Assembly: GCF_030014955.1 (NCBI RefSeq)
Contig: NZ_JAGRPV010000001.1
Location: forward strand, 1,798,001 to 1,862,000
Source of the DNA: Cohnella hashimotonis
Lineage (GTDB): Bacteria > Bacillota > Bacilli > Paenibacillales > Paenibacillaceae
DNA length: 64,000 nt
Reading direction: 5' to 3'
A model generated the notes under the pieces. The model did not search any database. It had not been told where the DNA came from and was given only the letters and a program-made list of their open reading frames with translations. Positions 25,678 to 34,927 of the stretch are shown here, in pieces. Position numbers and translations under genes: made by a program. Positions within the stretch are counted from its first letter, which is position 1. Each line of letters starts with the position of its first letter.

Positions 25678-25766
25678 AGGAGAAGGCGGTGCTAGAACTG
25701 CTTATGGGCGGGAAGCCGTCCAGGTCGGGCTAGGCATTCATTTAAAGACAGGTAGGAGGAATTTTT

Positions 25767-26222
25767 TTGAGCGCGCTAAACAAGTTTCAATCGTGGCTGT
25801 CTTCTACGCAGTCGAATTTGAAGGATCAGGTCAAACGCTTCAAAAATAAGGATCTGATGGATGCGATCGTGGCTGGGTGCGCCATCGTCGCGGTAGCGGA
25901 CGGGACTGTGTCTGCGGAAGAAAAACAGAAAATGGCTGGCTACCTGGGTCGCAGCGAGGATCTTAAGGTATTCAATATGTCGGAGGTCATCGCACGATTC
26001 AATCACTTTGCAGGCAACATGGATTTCGACATCATGATCGGCAAGCAAGAGGCGCTGCGCACGATCGCCAAATTCAAAGGTAAATCCGAAATCGGACGCG
26101 TTATTATCGGCGTCTGCTGTGCCGTCGCTTCCGCCGATAACGATTTTGACGAGTTGGAAAAATCCGCGGTTCGCGGTATTTGCCAAGTGCTGGAGCTTAG
26201 TCCGGGCGAATTCGGACTTTAA
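25767..26222 (+). CDS. terB: TerB family tellurite resistance protein
   Basis: 151 aa, TTG start with GGAGGAAT upstream. The TerB helical bundle spans most of the protein. Metal-ligand style acidic segments AVADGTVSAEEK near residue 42 and ASADNDFDELEK near 121 are the two family repeats. TerB is a cytoplasmic, membrane-associated partner of TerC and TerD. It is the first gene of the operon and is separated from the first terD-like gene by 114 bases in which I see no further gene. Confidence 0.88.
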   Translation: MSALNKFQSWLSSTQSNLKDQVKRFKNKDLMDAIVAGCAIVAVADGTVSAEEKQKMAGYLGRSEDLKVFNMSEVIARFNHFAGNMDFDIMIGKQEALRTIAKFKGKSEIGRVIIGVCCAVASADNDFDELEKSAVRGICQVLELSPGEFGL

Positions 26223-26336
26223 TCTCTTTCAATATCCCTTTTTTGTATTTTATGGCGAAAAAGCTCTGATTCTCCGGAACCATCCCGTATTTGCCTCGTA
26301 TTCTATCATGATTAATCGGAAAGAGAGGTGCACCAT

Positions 26337-26936
26337 TTGTCAATTTCACTCGTAAAGGGACAAAAAATCGATCTGACGAAGGGAAATCCGGGCCTCAGCA
26401 AAATCATCGTCGGATTGGGCTGGGACCCCGCCGAGACAGAGAAAAAGGGACTGTTCGGTACCAAGAGATCGACGCCGAACATTGACTGCGACGCCTCCGC
26501 ATTGATGCTGGACGCGAACGGCAAGCTGGCGAAACAGACCGACCTCGTATGTTTTCACAATAAGACGAGCGGCGACGGTTCGGTTGTCCACTCCGGCGAC
26601 AATCTGACCGGCGAAGGCGACGGGGACGACGAGCAGATCTTTATCGATCTGGCCCGCGTGCCGTCCAACGTAGATAAAATTTTGTTCGTCGTCAATATCT
26701 ACGACTGCGTGAACCGCAAGCAGGACTTTGGAATGATCAAGGCGGCCTATATCCGAACCTTGAATCAGGCGAACGGCCAAGAGCTGCTCCGCTACAACCT
26801 GTCCGACAACTACGCGGGCAAGACAGCGCTGATCGTCGGCGAAGTTTATCGCAACGGCGGAGAGTGGAAGTTCAATGCCATCGGCGAGAGCGGACACGCC
26901 CCGCATATCGATCTTCTCGCTAAACAATACCAATAA
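26337..26936 (+). CDS. TerD family protein 1
   Basis: 199 aa. I chose TTG at 26337: the upstream GTG at 26328 lies in the ribosome binding site AGAGAGGTG, and the resulting N-terminus ([15 protein letters not shown]) aligns with the next two paralogs. The calcium-binding TerD acidic motif GEGDGDDE is intact near residue 88. It differs from the others by an insertion (about residues 27-39) and by having CDAS where the others have DLDAS. TerD proteins bind calcium and are part of the ter stress system. Confidence 0.88.
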   Translation: MSISLVKGQKIDLTKGNPGLSKIIVGLGWDPAETEKKGLFGTKRSTPNIDCDASALMLDANGKLAKQTDLVCFHNKTSGDGSVVHSGDNLTGEGDGDDEQIFIDLARVPSNVDKILFVVNIYDCVNRKQDFGMIKAAYIRTLNQANGQELLRYNLSDNYAGKTALIVGEVYRNGGEWKFNAIGESGHAPHIDLLAKQYQ

Positions 26937-26964
26937 AATAACAATCGAAAAGAGGTAATATTTC

Positions 26965-27546
26965 ATGGCTATCAGCTTATCCAAAGGGCAAAAAATCGAT
27001 CTGACCAAGACAAATCCCGGTCTCTCCAAAATTCTCGTAGGACTCGGCTGGGATACGAACAAATACGATGGCGGCAAGGATTTTGACCTTGATGCCTCTA
27101 TTTTTTGCCTCAACGAACAGGGCAAGACAGGTTCAGACACCGACTTCATTTTCTACAACAATCCTAAGAACGCCAACGGCTCGGTAGAGCACACCGGCGA
27201 CAATCGTACCGGCGAAGGCGACGGAGACGACGAAAAAGTAAAGGTAGACCTGGCTGCAGTACCTGCCGAGGTAAGCAAGATCGCCTTCTGCATCACGATT
27301 CACGATGCTGTCGAGCGCTCCCAGAATTTCGGACAAGTATCCAACGCCTTCGTTCGCATCGTGGACGAGCAAAGCGGTGCCGAACTGATCCGTTACGATC
27401 TCGGCGAAGACTTCTCCATCGAGACGGCCGTCGTCGTCGGCGAACTGTACCGCAACGCAGGCGAGTGGAAGTTCAGCGCGGTCGGCAGCGGCTATAAGGA
27501 CGGTCTGGCAGGTCTCGCGCGCGACTTCGGTTTGTCCGTATCCTAA
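26965..27546 (+). CDS. TerD family protein 2
   Basis: 193 aa, ATG start behind AGAGGTAA. It is a canonical single TerD domain: [35 protein letters not shown] and the acidic [15 protein letters not shown] loop, with a C-terminal [16 protein letters not shown] strand pair. It is close to Bacillus YceC/YceE general stress proteins. The three tandem TerD paralogs arose by duplication but have diverged. Confidence 0.92.
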   Translation: MAISLSKGQKIDLTKTNPGLSKILVGLGWDTNKYDGGKDFDLDASIFCLNEQGKTGSDTDFIFYNNPKNANGSVEHTGDNRTGEGDGDDEKVKVDLAAVPAEVSKIAFCITIHDAVERSQNFGQVSNAFVRIVDEQSGAELIRYDLGEDFSIETAVVVGELYRNAGEWKFSAVGSGYKDGLAGLARDFGLSVS

Positions 27547-27565
27547 AAAGCAAGGAGCCGAGTGC

Positions 27566-28141
27566 ATGTCCATCAATTTGTCCAAAGGGCAACGCATAGA
27601 CTTGACGAAGTCCAACCCGGGTCTGACCAAGGTCGTATTGGGATTGGGCTGGGACACGAACAAGTACAATGGCGGTAACGAATTCGACTTGGACGCCAGC
27701 GCTTTCCTGCTTCACGAAGAAGGCAAGGCCAAAAGCGAAGAAGACTTTGTCTTCTATAACCATCTCAGCGCTTATAACGGCGGCGTAGAGCATACGGGCG
27801 ACAACCGTACTGGCGAAGGCGACGGAGACGACGAACAGATTAAGATCGACTTTTCGAAACTGCCGCCCGCCATTTCGCGAATCGGAATCACCGTAACCAT
27901 CCATGAGGCGGATGTCCGGGGTCAGAATTTCGGCCAGGTTTCAAATGCATTCGTGCGACTGGTGGACGAAACGACCGGACGCGAGATTTTGCGCTACGAT
28001 TTGGGCGAAGACTTTTCGGTCGAGACTGCGATCGTATTTTGCGAAGTATACCGTAGCGGCACGGATTGGAAATTCCAGGCGGTAGGCTCCGGTTTTACCG
28101 GCGGCCTTTCCGCACTGGTTCGGAATTACGGTCTTTCATAA
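27566..28141 (+). CDS. TerD family protein 3
   Basis: 191 aa, ATG start behind AAGGAG. It is a canonical TerD domain with the same motif order as its upstream neighbour and an intact GEGDGDDE loop. Positions that differ include [12 protein letters not shown] in the middle. It starts 19 nt after the previous gene, and a 76-nt gap without a gene follows it. Confidence 0.92.
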   Translation: MSINLSKGQRIDLTKSNPGLTKVVLGLGWDTNKYNGGNEFDLDASAFLLHEEGKAKSEEDFVFYNHLSAYNGGVEHTGDNRTGEGDGDDEQIKIDFSKLPPAISRIGITVTIHEADVRGQNFGQVSNAFVRLVDETTGREILRYDLGEDFSVETAIVFCEVYRSGTDWKFQAVGSGFTGGLSALVRNYGLS

Positions 28142-28217
28142 CTCGAACCGGGATGCGGGCGGCGATGGGCATGTTCGTCTCCGCTCGCTCCCGGCACCCG
28201 AAGGGGAAGATGATACG

Positions 28218-29507
28218 TTGTCATTACAGGTGATCAAAGGCCAGAAAGCGGACTTGACAAAAAATAATCCGAACGCCTCGGCCGTCGTTTGCGGCATTGG
28301 CTGGCAGGGCGGCAACGGAATTGAAGTAGATTTTTCCGCATTTTTACTCGGACCGGGCGGTAAAGTATCGGGAGATGCGGATTTGATTTTTTACGGAAAC
28401 CCGACAGGAGCCGGCGGCTCGGTAAAGCTGGCACAGAACGACAAACGGAGCATTGGCGGTCGTACCGATCTGGAACAGCTCAGCATCCGATTAAAAGAAG
28501 TGCCTTCAGCGATCGAGCGGATTGCCTTTGCGCTCACGATCTATGAGGGAGAGAGCCGAAGGCAGAGCTTTAAAGATTTAAGCGGCCTCTATATTCGGTT
28601 TGTCGAAGAAAGCGGCGGCTCCGAATTGCTGCAGTTTAACCTTGACAATTCTTTCTCCGTCGAGACAGCTATCGTTGTTGGAGAGTTATATAGACATAAC
28701 GGCGAATGGAAGTTCAATGCGATCGCTTCAGGGTACTCTGGTGGGCTCGCTGCGCTTTGTGCAAGTTTCGGTATTGAAGTGAAGGAGGCGGATGCTTCGG
28801 GCCCTGCGGACAAGCAGCCTGCAGGCGCACCTCCGCAATCGTCCGCTCCCACGCCGCCGGCCCAACAGCAGCCTGCCTTGCCGCCAGCCCCGCCGGCACC
28901 CCCGGTCAACTTGAGCAAGATCTCGCTCAAGAAGCGCGGCGACACCATCAACCTGGAGAAGAAAAGCGGACAGCTTGGCGAGATTCTGATTAACCTGAAC
29001 TGGAATCAGAAGAAAAAGAAAGCCGGTCTATTTGGCGGCACGAGCGGCGTAGATCTGGACCTGGGATGCCTGTTCGAGATGAAGGACGGTTACAAGGGCG
29101 TGGTGCAGGCGCTAGGTAAATCGTTCGGAAGTTTCTTGGACGAGCCCTATGTATCGCTGGACGGAGACGACCGGACAGGGGCGGTGACGACCGGCGAGAA
29201 CCTGCGGATCAACGGCAACAAAATCAAAGAAATTAAGCGTATTCTCGTGTTTGCCTTTATCTATGAGGGCGTCGCGAACTGGGCCCAAGCGGACGGCGTC
29301 GCAACGATCAAGCAGTCCGGCGGCCCGGATATCGAAGTGCGAATGGACGAGCACGACAACCGCAACGGGATGTGCGCTATTGCGCTGATCGAAAACGTAA
29401 ACGACGATACATTCAGCATTAAGCGGCTGGTAGAGTATTACCAAGGACATAAAAAATTGGATGAGGCTTACCGTTGGGGTATGAGATGGACGGCAGGCAG
29501 CAAATAA
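28218..29507 (+). CDS. TerA-like protein: two TerD-type domains joined by a Pro-rich linker
   Basis: 429 aa, TTG start behind GGGGAAGA. An N-terminal TerD-type domain (1-190) begins VIKGQKADLTKNNPNAS. A Pro/Gln/Ala-rich linker (about 195-234) leads to a C-terminal domain (about 235-429) of the TerA kind, with NLEKKSGQLGEILINLNW and SLDGDDRTGAVTTGENL. In the N-terminal domain the acidic GDGDDE loop is replaced by GGRTDLEQ, so it probably cannot bind calcium there, while the C-terminal domain keeps a DGDD sequence. It probably bridges other ter proteins. Confidence 0.8.
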   Translation: MSLQVIKGQKADLTKNNPNASAVVCGIGWQGGNGIEVDFSAFLLGPGGKVSGDADLIFYGNPTGAGGSVKLAQNDKRSIGGRTDLEQLSIRLKEVPSAIERIAFALTIYEGESRRQSFKDLSGLYIRFVEESGGSELLQFNLDNSFSVETAIVVGELYRHNGEWKFNAIASGYSGGLAALCASFGIEVKEADASGPADKQPAGAPPQSSAPTPPAQQQPALPPAPPAPPVNLSKISLKKRGDTINLEKKSGQLGEILINLNWNQKKKKAGLFGGTSGVDLDLGCLFEMKDGYKGVVQALGKSFGSFLDEPYVSLDGDDRTGAVTTGENLRINGNKIKEIKRILVFAFIYEGVANWAQADGVATIKQSGGPDIEVRMDEHDNRNGMCAIALIENVNDDTFSIKRLVEYYQGHKKLDEAYRWGMRWTAGSK

Positions 29508-29531
29508 CCCTAGAAGGGAACAGGCTCCTGA

Positions 29532-30323
29532 ATGGACTTTTTCCAGAGTGTCATCGACAACTTTACAAGCTTTTTTAACTGGCACAATCTGACGGATATA
29601 TTAACGGACCCTGTAAGTTGGGGCATTATCGCGACGCTGGTCGTGCTCGAAGGACTGTTGTCGGCGGACAACGCGCTCGTGCTGGCTGTCATGGTTCGGC
29701 ATTTACCTAAGGATCAGCAGCGAAAGGCGTTATTCTACGGTATTATAGGCGCGTATATCTTCCGCTTCGTCGCGATCGGCGTGGGCACGTACCTTGTCCA
29801 GATCACATGGATCAAGGTGGCCGGCGGGTTGTACCTGTTGTGGATCGCGCTCAGCAATCTCTTCTCCCTCGAATTCCGGATGATTCGAATCGGCGGCATC
29901 CCGTTGATTCCCATTATCGGCATCAAGTCCGGCGAAGAGGAAGAGGTGGAGAACAAGGGTCTCGGCTTCTGGCGTACCGTGTTTGCCGTAGAGCTGATGG
30001 ACATCGCCTTTAGCATCGACAGCGTCCTCGCGGCGTTTGGCGTCAGCGAGCAGGTTTGGGTACTGTTTCTTGGCGGCATCATCGGCGTATTGATGATGCG
30101 CGGCGTTGCACAGGTGTTCCTCAAGCTCATTGAGAAAATCCCTGAGCTCGAAAAGACGGCCTTTATTCTGATCGTCATTATCGGGTTAAAGATGATTGTC
30201 GGCGCATTTGGCGTGCATGTATCCCATGTCTTGTTCTTCGGCTTGCTGATCGCGATTTTCGGAGGCACCATCATCTGGAGCATGCTGAAGAAAAGGCGCG
30301 AAAGCAGTTCGACCCAGTATTAA
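29532..30323 (+). CDS. terC: TerC family integral membrane protein
   Basis: 263 aa, with about seven membrane helices. TerC signatures are LEGLLSADNALVLAVM near residue 39 and ELMDIAFSIDSVLAAF near 155, with the acidic residues inside the membrane thought to handle metal ions. GAAGGGAACAGG precedes the start. It closes the structural part of the ter operon; its Bacillus counterpart is YceF. Recent work links TerC proteins to manganese export and metal loading of secreted proteins. Confidence 0.92.
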   Translation: MDFFQSVIDNFTSFFNWHNLTDILTDPVSWGIIATLVVLEGLLSADNALVLAVMVRHLPKDQQRKALFYGIIGAYIFRFVAIGVGTYLVQITWIKVAGGLYLLWIALSNLFSLEFRMIRIGGIPLIPIIGIKSGEEEEVENKGLGFWRTVFAVELMDIAFSIDSVLAAFGVSEQVWVLFLGGIIGVLMMRGVAQVFLKLIEKIPELEKTAFILIVIIGLKMIVGAFGVHVSHVLFFGLLIAIFGGTIIWSMLKKRRESSSTQY

Positions 30324-30343
30324 GAGCCCGCATGGTTTACAAA

Positions 30344-30367
30344 ATCCCTCATGGAGACATGAGGGAT
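30344..30367 (+). terminator. Strong hairpin between terC and the biosynthetic genes
   Basis: ATCCCTCATG (30344-30353), loop GAGA and CATGAGGGAT (30358-30367) make a perfect 10-bp stem with a GNRA-type tetraloop. Only ATTTAAAT follows rather than a T-run, so it is a weak terminator or an RNA processing/stability element that could set the ratio of the two halves of the operon. Confidence 0.55.
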
Positions 30368-30425
30368 ATTTAAATAACGGGCATGTGCGCATAGCTTATC
30401 GCGAGGCGAGAGGGGAGCAATAATT

Positions 30426-31631
30426 TTGAGATATTTCAATTATCTGACGCCTGACAGCGCCCAGTCTATTTTTTATCGGATGCCCGAACCATTCAATAAT
30501 GGATCGGACAAGGAACTCATTGCCCATGCTGTCGGGGCTGCCCTCTATATGCCTGCGACAAAAGAAACGATTGCCGAAGACCTCGTTTCTTCCAAACACG
30601 AAGGTCTCGTGTCGGTTGTCATTGACCTGGAGGATGCGATCGGCGACAACCAGGTTCACATGGCCGAACAAATCTTGCTGCGGCAACTCGCGAAGCTCGA
30701 GCATTCGATGCAGGAAGGCCATTTGGCTTGGGACAAGCTGCCGCTTTTGTTTGTGCGCGTGCGCAGCGCCTTGCAGTTGAGCAGCCTGCTGGAACGATTA
30801 GGAGATAGTCGATATCTCTTGACAGGCTTCGTATTTCCAAAGTTCACGCCGGACATGGCGAGCGAATACTTCGATGTGCTGACTGCCTATAATGCGAATC
30901 GTCCGCAAGGAGCTTCGGTGCTTTACGGCATGCCGATTTTGGAAACGCCAGAGATCATTTATCTGGAATCGCGAAGCGAGACATTGCACAGGCTGTCCGA
31001 GCAGCTTGCCTTGTATAAGCCGTACGTACTTAACGTGCGGATCGGCGCGACGGATTTTTCAAGCCTTTTCGGTCTGCGACGAAGCCCGGACAATACAATA
31101 TACGACATCGGCGTCATAAGGGATTGCATCGCCGATATCGTCAACGTGTTCGGCCGAACGAGCAGCGGCTACGTTATTTCCGGTCCGGTGTGGGAGTACT
31201 TCAAAAGCGACAGATTGTTTAAGCCGCAGCTGCGGCAGACGCCCTTCGAGGAGAGTATGGGGTACCGGGGAAAGCTGCTGCGGATGTCGTATGTGAACCG
31301 ATACGAGGACGGTCTACTCCGCGAAGTGGCAATGGACAAGGAGAACGGCATCGCAGGCAAGACGATTATCCATCCGTCCCATATTAAGCCTGTACAGGCC
31401 ATGTACGTCGTTACGCACGAGGAATATCTGGACGCTCTCCATATCCGAGAGAACGATCGTGGTCATCTCGGCGTGATGGGCAGCGCGTATGCGAACAAGA
31501 TGAACGAAATCAAGCCTCATCTTTCCTGGGCCAATCGGATCCTGATGAGAGCCAGAATATATGGGGTGCTGCATGAGAATCAAAACTACACCTGCCTCCT
31601 CGCCGAGGAACGGCAGTCCGCGACGGTATGA
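30426..31631 (+). CDS. CitE-like HpcH/HpaI family lyase of the ter operon
   Basis: 401 aa, TTG start behind AGAGGGGAG. It has a TIM-barrel CitE/HpcH layout: DLEDAIGD near residue 69 (metal-site Glu and Asp), MPILETPEII near 170, VLNVRIGATDFS near 200, and the late GIAGKTIIHPSHI typical of CitE. The family cleaves or forms C-C or thioester bonds of acyl compounds. In ter operons it belongs to a predicted biosynthetic module for a nucleoside-like metabolite; its real substrate is unknown. It overlaps the next gene by 59 nt. Confidence 0.82.
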   Translation: MRYFNYLTPDSAQSIFYRMPEPFNNGSDKELIAHAVGAALYMPATKETIAEDLVSSKHEGLVSVVIDLEDAIGDNQVHMAEQILLRQLAKLEHSMQEGHLAWDKLPLLFVRVRSALQLSSLLERLGDSRYLLTGFVFPKFTPDMASEYFDVLTAYNANRPQGASVLYGMPILETPEIIYLESRSETLHRLSEQLALYKPYVLNVRIGATDFSSLFGLRRSPDNTIYDIGVIRDCIADIVNVFGRTSSGYVISGPVWEYFKSDRLFKPQLRQTPFEESMGYRGKLLRMSYVNRYEDGLLREVAMDKENGIAGKTIIHPSHIKPVQAMYVVTHEEYLDALHIRENDRGHLGVMGSAYANKMNEIKPHLSWANRILMRARIYGVLHENQNYTCLLAEERQSATV

Positions 31632-32952
31632 GATCGGACGAGATCTTGCAGTCGAGGTCAGCCTGACGTGGAACCCGCTCGATCTCCAGCAGGATATGTT
31701 GTTCGGCATGGCGGCACGCAAAAACAAGAAGCGAGGTTTCCTTTTCGTAAGTAAAGTGCTGGGCAAGCATATCCCTGTGCAGCCTCAGCTATCTTTGCTT
31801 GCAGGAAGGGCGTTGGCGGAATTGCTCGCAGCCCCGGACGGCATACCGTCGGATACGCTGATCAGGATCGGAGAGGCGCTTGGACGGCCGGGCGCGGGGG
31901 AGGCGGACGCAACGGAACTGCTGCGGACGCTTCGACCGCTCGATGCTGCTCGGCCTACGTTGTTCATCGGCTTCGCAGAGACTGCGACCGCGCTCGGGCA
32001 CAGCATGTTCGCGGCCTTTCGCGGGGATGCATATTATCTGCATACGACCCGGGAGCACATCTTAGGGCGCAGCGTGAGCATCGCCTTCGAGGAGGAGCAT
32101 TCCCATGCGACCTCGCACCGCTGTTACATAGACGAGCCGGAGCGGGTCGCGCGCGCCGAGCGGGTCGTGCTGGTTGACGACGAACTGACGACCGGGAAGA
32201 CGGCGCTCAACATCATCGGCGACTTGAAGCGTCAGTACGGCATCGCCGAATATGTTATCGCCAGTCTGCTGGATTGGCGGTCGGAGACGGACCGCGCTCG
32301 CTTCTCGGCCTTCGAGGCCGAGCAAGGCGTCCGCATCCGGACGCTGGCGCTGATGTCCGGCCGAATCGAAGTGGCGGGCCAGCCGATCGAAGGGGAGGAC
32401 GATGAGTCGGAAGCTTCGGGGTTCGAAGCCGAGGACGTGCAGTTCCGCGAGCTGGACTTAAGCGATTCGTTCAGCGAAGCGGAAACCGGCGAGGGACTCC
32501 CGTATATGCGGTTCAGCGGACGCTTCGGTCTAGGCGCGGAGGCGCAAAAACAATTGGACGGCGAGCTCGCGCGTGCGGCCGAGCGCTGCAGGTCTGCGAG
32601 AGCGGGGGAGCGTACCCTGTGCATGGGAACGGGGGAGTTCATGTACATACCGATGCGCATCGCCGCGGAGATGGGAGGAGGCGTCCGATACCAGTCCACG
32701 ACGCGCAGCCCGATTTATCCTTCGGAGGCGAATGCGTATGCGGTTCGAAGCGCTTGGTCCTACGAAGCGCCCGACCATCCCGGCACCGTCAATTATATGT
32801 ACAACGTTCCCAGCGGCCGATATGACGAGCTGTTTCTGTTCCTTGAACGTCCTTTCCCGTTGAACGAGGAGCTAAGACGCACGCTTCGAAGCTTGCGGAT
32901 CCCCGTCGTCCATCTTGTCACTTGTACGCGGAGGCGAGCAGACCATGAATAG
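31573..32952 (+). CDS. Phosphoribosyltransferase with C-terminal TRSP domain
   Basis: 459 aa. The start at 31573 (GGGGTG upstream) lies inside the preceding gene; an in-frame ATG at 31561 is possible. A type I phosphoribosyltransferase domain has the PRPP-binding motif VVLVDDELTTGKT near residue 198. The C-terminal part (about 300-450) fits the TRSP domain found after PRTases in ter operons, with FSGRFGLG near 315 and a GTGEFMYIP segment near 353. It probably attaches or removes a phosphoribosyl group in the ter metabolite pathway. Inference from family and context. Confidence 0.78.
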   Translation: MRIKTTPASSPRNGSPRRYEIGRDLAVEVSLTWNPLDLQQDMLFGMAARKNKKRGFLFVSKVLGKHIPVQPQLSLLAGRALAELLAAPDGIPSDTLIRIGEALGRPGAGEADATELLRTLRPLDAARPTLFIGFAETATALGHSMFAAFRGDAYYLHTTREHILGRSVSIAFEEEHSHATSHRCYIDEPERVARAERVVLVDDELTTGKTALNIIGDLKRQYGIAEYVIASLLDWRSETDRARFSAFEAEQGVRIRTLALMSGRIEVAGQPIEGEDDESEASGFEAEDVQFRELDLSDSFSEAETGEGLPYMRFSGRFGLGAEAQKQLDGELARAAERCRSARAGERTLCMGTGEFMYIPMRIAAEMGGGVRYQSTTRSPIYPSEANAYAVRSAWSYEAPDHPGTVNYMYNVPSGRYDELFLFLERPFPLNEELRRTLRSLRIPVVHLVTCTRRRADHE

Positions 32953-34087
32953 ATCAAAAGCGCCGACGAACATCAAGGGACCGAAGCCCATGGGCAGTTA
33001 CAACAAAGAGGACGTCGTTTTTCTGCTGAAGGATCTCAGCGACGCGTCTCTCGAGCGGGGGGCAGCAGAGAGGGAGAAGGAGATGCAGCGGGGCGGACAC
33101 TACTCGGAGTCTCTCCCGATCGAATATCGTCCGACCGAAGAATACGTGCGTCTGTTCCACGGAACGCTGCAGGATTCCGCCGAGGCGCTGGCACTCGCCG
33201 CGGGCACGGTGGCCGAACTGATCCTGCAAAAGCGGGGCAAGGATATCGTCCTTGCTTCACTCGCGAGAGCAGGGACGCCGATCGGCATCTTGATCAAGCG
33301 TTATATGAAGGCAACGTACGGATACGATTGGGCGCATTACAGTCTTTCCATCATTCGCGGCAAAGGGATTGACGAGAATGCGCTGCTGTACATCAGTCAG
33401 CGGCATCCGGACATTCCGATCCAGTTTGTGGACGGTTGGACGGGAAAAGGCGCGATTCGTCGCGTGCTGAGCGAAGCGTGCCGGGACTTCCGGGAGAAGT
33501 ACGGCATCGCACTGGTAGACGACCTCGCGGTGCTTGCCGATCCGGGGCGTTGCGCGGAGACGTTTGGCACGCGGGACGACTATTTGATCCCCAGCGCCTG
33601 CCTCAATGCGACGGTGTCCGGCCTGATGAGCCGCACCGTACTGCGCGGCGACTTGATCGGACCGGACGATTTTCACGGGGCGAAGTATTACCGCGAGTGG
33701 GAGGCGGAGGACGTCTCGAACCTGTTCGTCGATACCGTCTCCGCCCGCTTCGAGCTGATCAAGGAAGAAGCCCGGCTTCGGGCGGAATGGCTGCTGGCTG
33801 ATCGGGAGGCGACGAGACCGACCTGGCAGGGCATGCGGGACATCGAGCGCATCCAGCAAGACTTCGGCATTGAAGACGTGAATTTGGTCAAGCCCGGCGT
33901 AGGGGAGACGACGCGTGTTCTGCTGCGCCGCGTGCCCTGGCGCATTCTCGTCGACAGAAAGGACAATCCGGATCTAAAGCATATTCTGCTGCTCGCGGCG
34001 GATCGCGGCGTTCCCGTGGAGGTATATCCGGAGCTGACCTATTCATGCTGTGGTATTATTCGGCCGGTCAAGGGGGAGTCCGATTGA
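32945..34087 (+). CDS. StiP/PRTase-type protein of the ter operon
   Basis: 380 aa, ATG start behind CGGAGGCGAG, overlapping the previous gene by 8 nt. It matches the family annotated either as cysteine protease StiP or as a divergent phosphoribosyltransferase. Visible features are SLARAGTPIGILIKR near residue 104, a PRPP-loop-like FVDGWTGKGAI near 162, and a C-terminal small domain (about 295-380) with LLRRVPWRILVD, possibly the PELOTA RNA-binding fold described for this family. The PRTase reading suits a pathway with a second PRTase next door. Whether it has protease activity cannot be judged from sequence. Confidence 0.75.
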   Translation: MNRSKAPTNIKGPKPMGSYNKEDVVFLLKDLSDASLERGAAEREKEMQRGGHYSESLPIEYRPTEEYVRLFHGTLQDSAEALALAAGTVAELILQKRGKDIVLASLARAGTPIGILIKRYMKATYGYDWAHYSLSIIRGKGIDENALLYISQRHPDIPIQFVDGWTGKGAIRRVLSEACRDFREKYGIALVDDLAVLADPGRCAETFGTRDDYLIPSACLNATVSGLMSRTVLRGDLIGPDDFHGAKYYREWEAEDVSNLFVDTVSARFELIKEEARLRAEWLLADREATRPTWQGMRDIERIQQDFGIEDVNLVKPGVGETTRVLLRRVPWRILVDRKDNPDLKHILLLAADRGVPVEVYPELTYSCCGIIRPVKGESD

Positions 34088-34908
34088 TTTTCGCAAGCGA
34101 TTTGGATCAAACGCTAATCTACTCGGAGCGCTCCATGGGCAACGTGTCGAAGGAAGAAATCGTGCCGGTCGAGTTATACGAGGGCCGCTTTATCTCCTTC
34201 ATGACCAAGACGGCGATGGACAAGCTCGAACAGCTGACCGAGCTGGCCTCGTTCGTACCGGTCACGACGCGTACGCCTGAACAGTACAGGCGCATTTTTG
34301 CCATATCGGACCGCTATCGTCCGACATACGCAATCGTCAGCAACGGCGGGACGGTGCTCGTGAACGGGGAACCGGATCCCGAGTGGCGAGAGACGGTCGG
34401 ACAAGCGCTGCGGAGCGGGTGCGCCGGGCATGCCGAGGTCCGGGAACGCTTCGACCGGATCGCACACGAAAGCTGGGTGAAATCGTCGCGACTGTGCGAC
34501 GAGCTGTTCTTCTCGATCGTCGTCGAGCGGGAGCTGGTTCCCGAAGCGGAGATCGAAGCGCTCAAGGCGGAGTTGTCGATGCTCGGCTGGCACTTTTCTC
34601 TTCAGGGCCGCAAGATCTACCTGGTGCCGGACTCGGTGACTAAGGGAGCCGCACTGCTGTACGTGAAGCAGCGGATCGGCTCTGAATTTGTTTTCGGCGC
34701 GGGAGACAGCCTGCTGGACGAGAGCCTGCTGCTCGCTTCCGACTTTGCCGTCGCGCCCGTACACGGCGAATTGGGGGTACGTTACGACGCCCATACGCAT
34801 ATTCATTTCACCCGAAGCACAGGCATACTCGCATCCGAAGAACTGCTCGATATCGCGAATGAATACGCGCGCGGGCGATCCCGACCAGGCGGCGCGACTT
34901 CTATATGA
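34084..34908 (+). CDS. HAD family phosphatase of the ter operon
   Basis: 274 aa. TTG start at 34084 inside the preceding stop (TTGA overlap), with AAGGGGGAG 5 nt upstream. HAD motif I is DLDQTLIY at residues 5-12, the threonine motif II is in VPVTTRTPEQY, the motif III lysine is in DSVTKGAALLYV, and motif IV is GAGDSLLDESLL. The cap resembles sucrose-phosphate phosphatase and Cof-type enzymes. It should remove a phosphate from an intermediate of the nucleoside-like product. Confidence 0.85.
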   Translation: MIFASDLDQTLIYSERSMGNVSKEEIVPVELYEGRFISFMTKTAMDKLEQLTELASFVPVTTRTPEQYRRIFAISDRYRPTYAIVSNGGTVLVNGEPDPEWRETVGQALRSGCAGHAEVRERFDRIAHESWVKSSRLCDELFFSIVVERELVPEAEIEALKAELSMLGWHFSLQGRKIYLVPDSVTKGAALLYVKQRIGSEFVFGAGDSLLDESLLLASDFAVAPVHGELGVRYDAHTHIHFTRSTGILASEELLDIANEYARGRSRPGGATSI

Positions 34909-34927
34909 GACTCGGAGGAAACATGAG

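Noticed and set aside
25601..25849. 82-codon frame before terB
   Set aside because: It overlaps the terB start and ribosome binding site in another frame, and has no recognisable feature.
28142..28217. GC-rich gap between the third TerD gene and the TerA-like gene as a terminator
   Set aside because: Complementary stretches are short and no T-run follows; the genes look cotranscribed.
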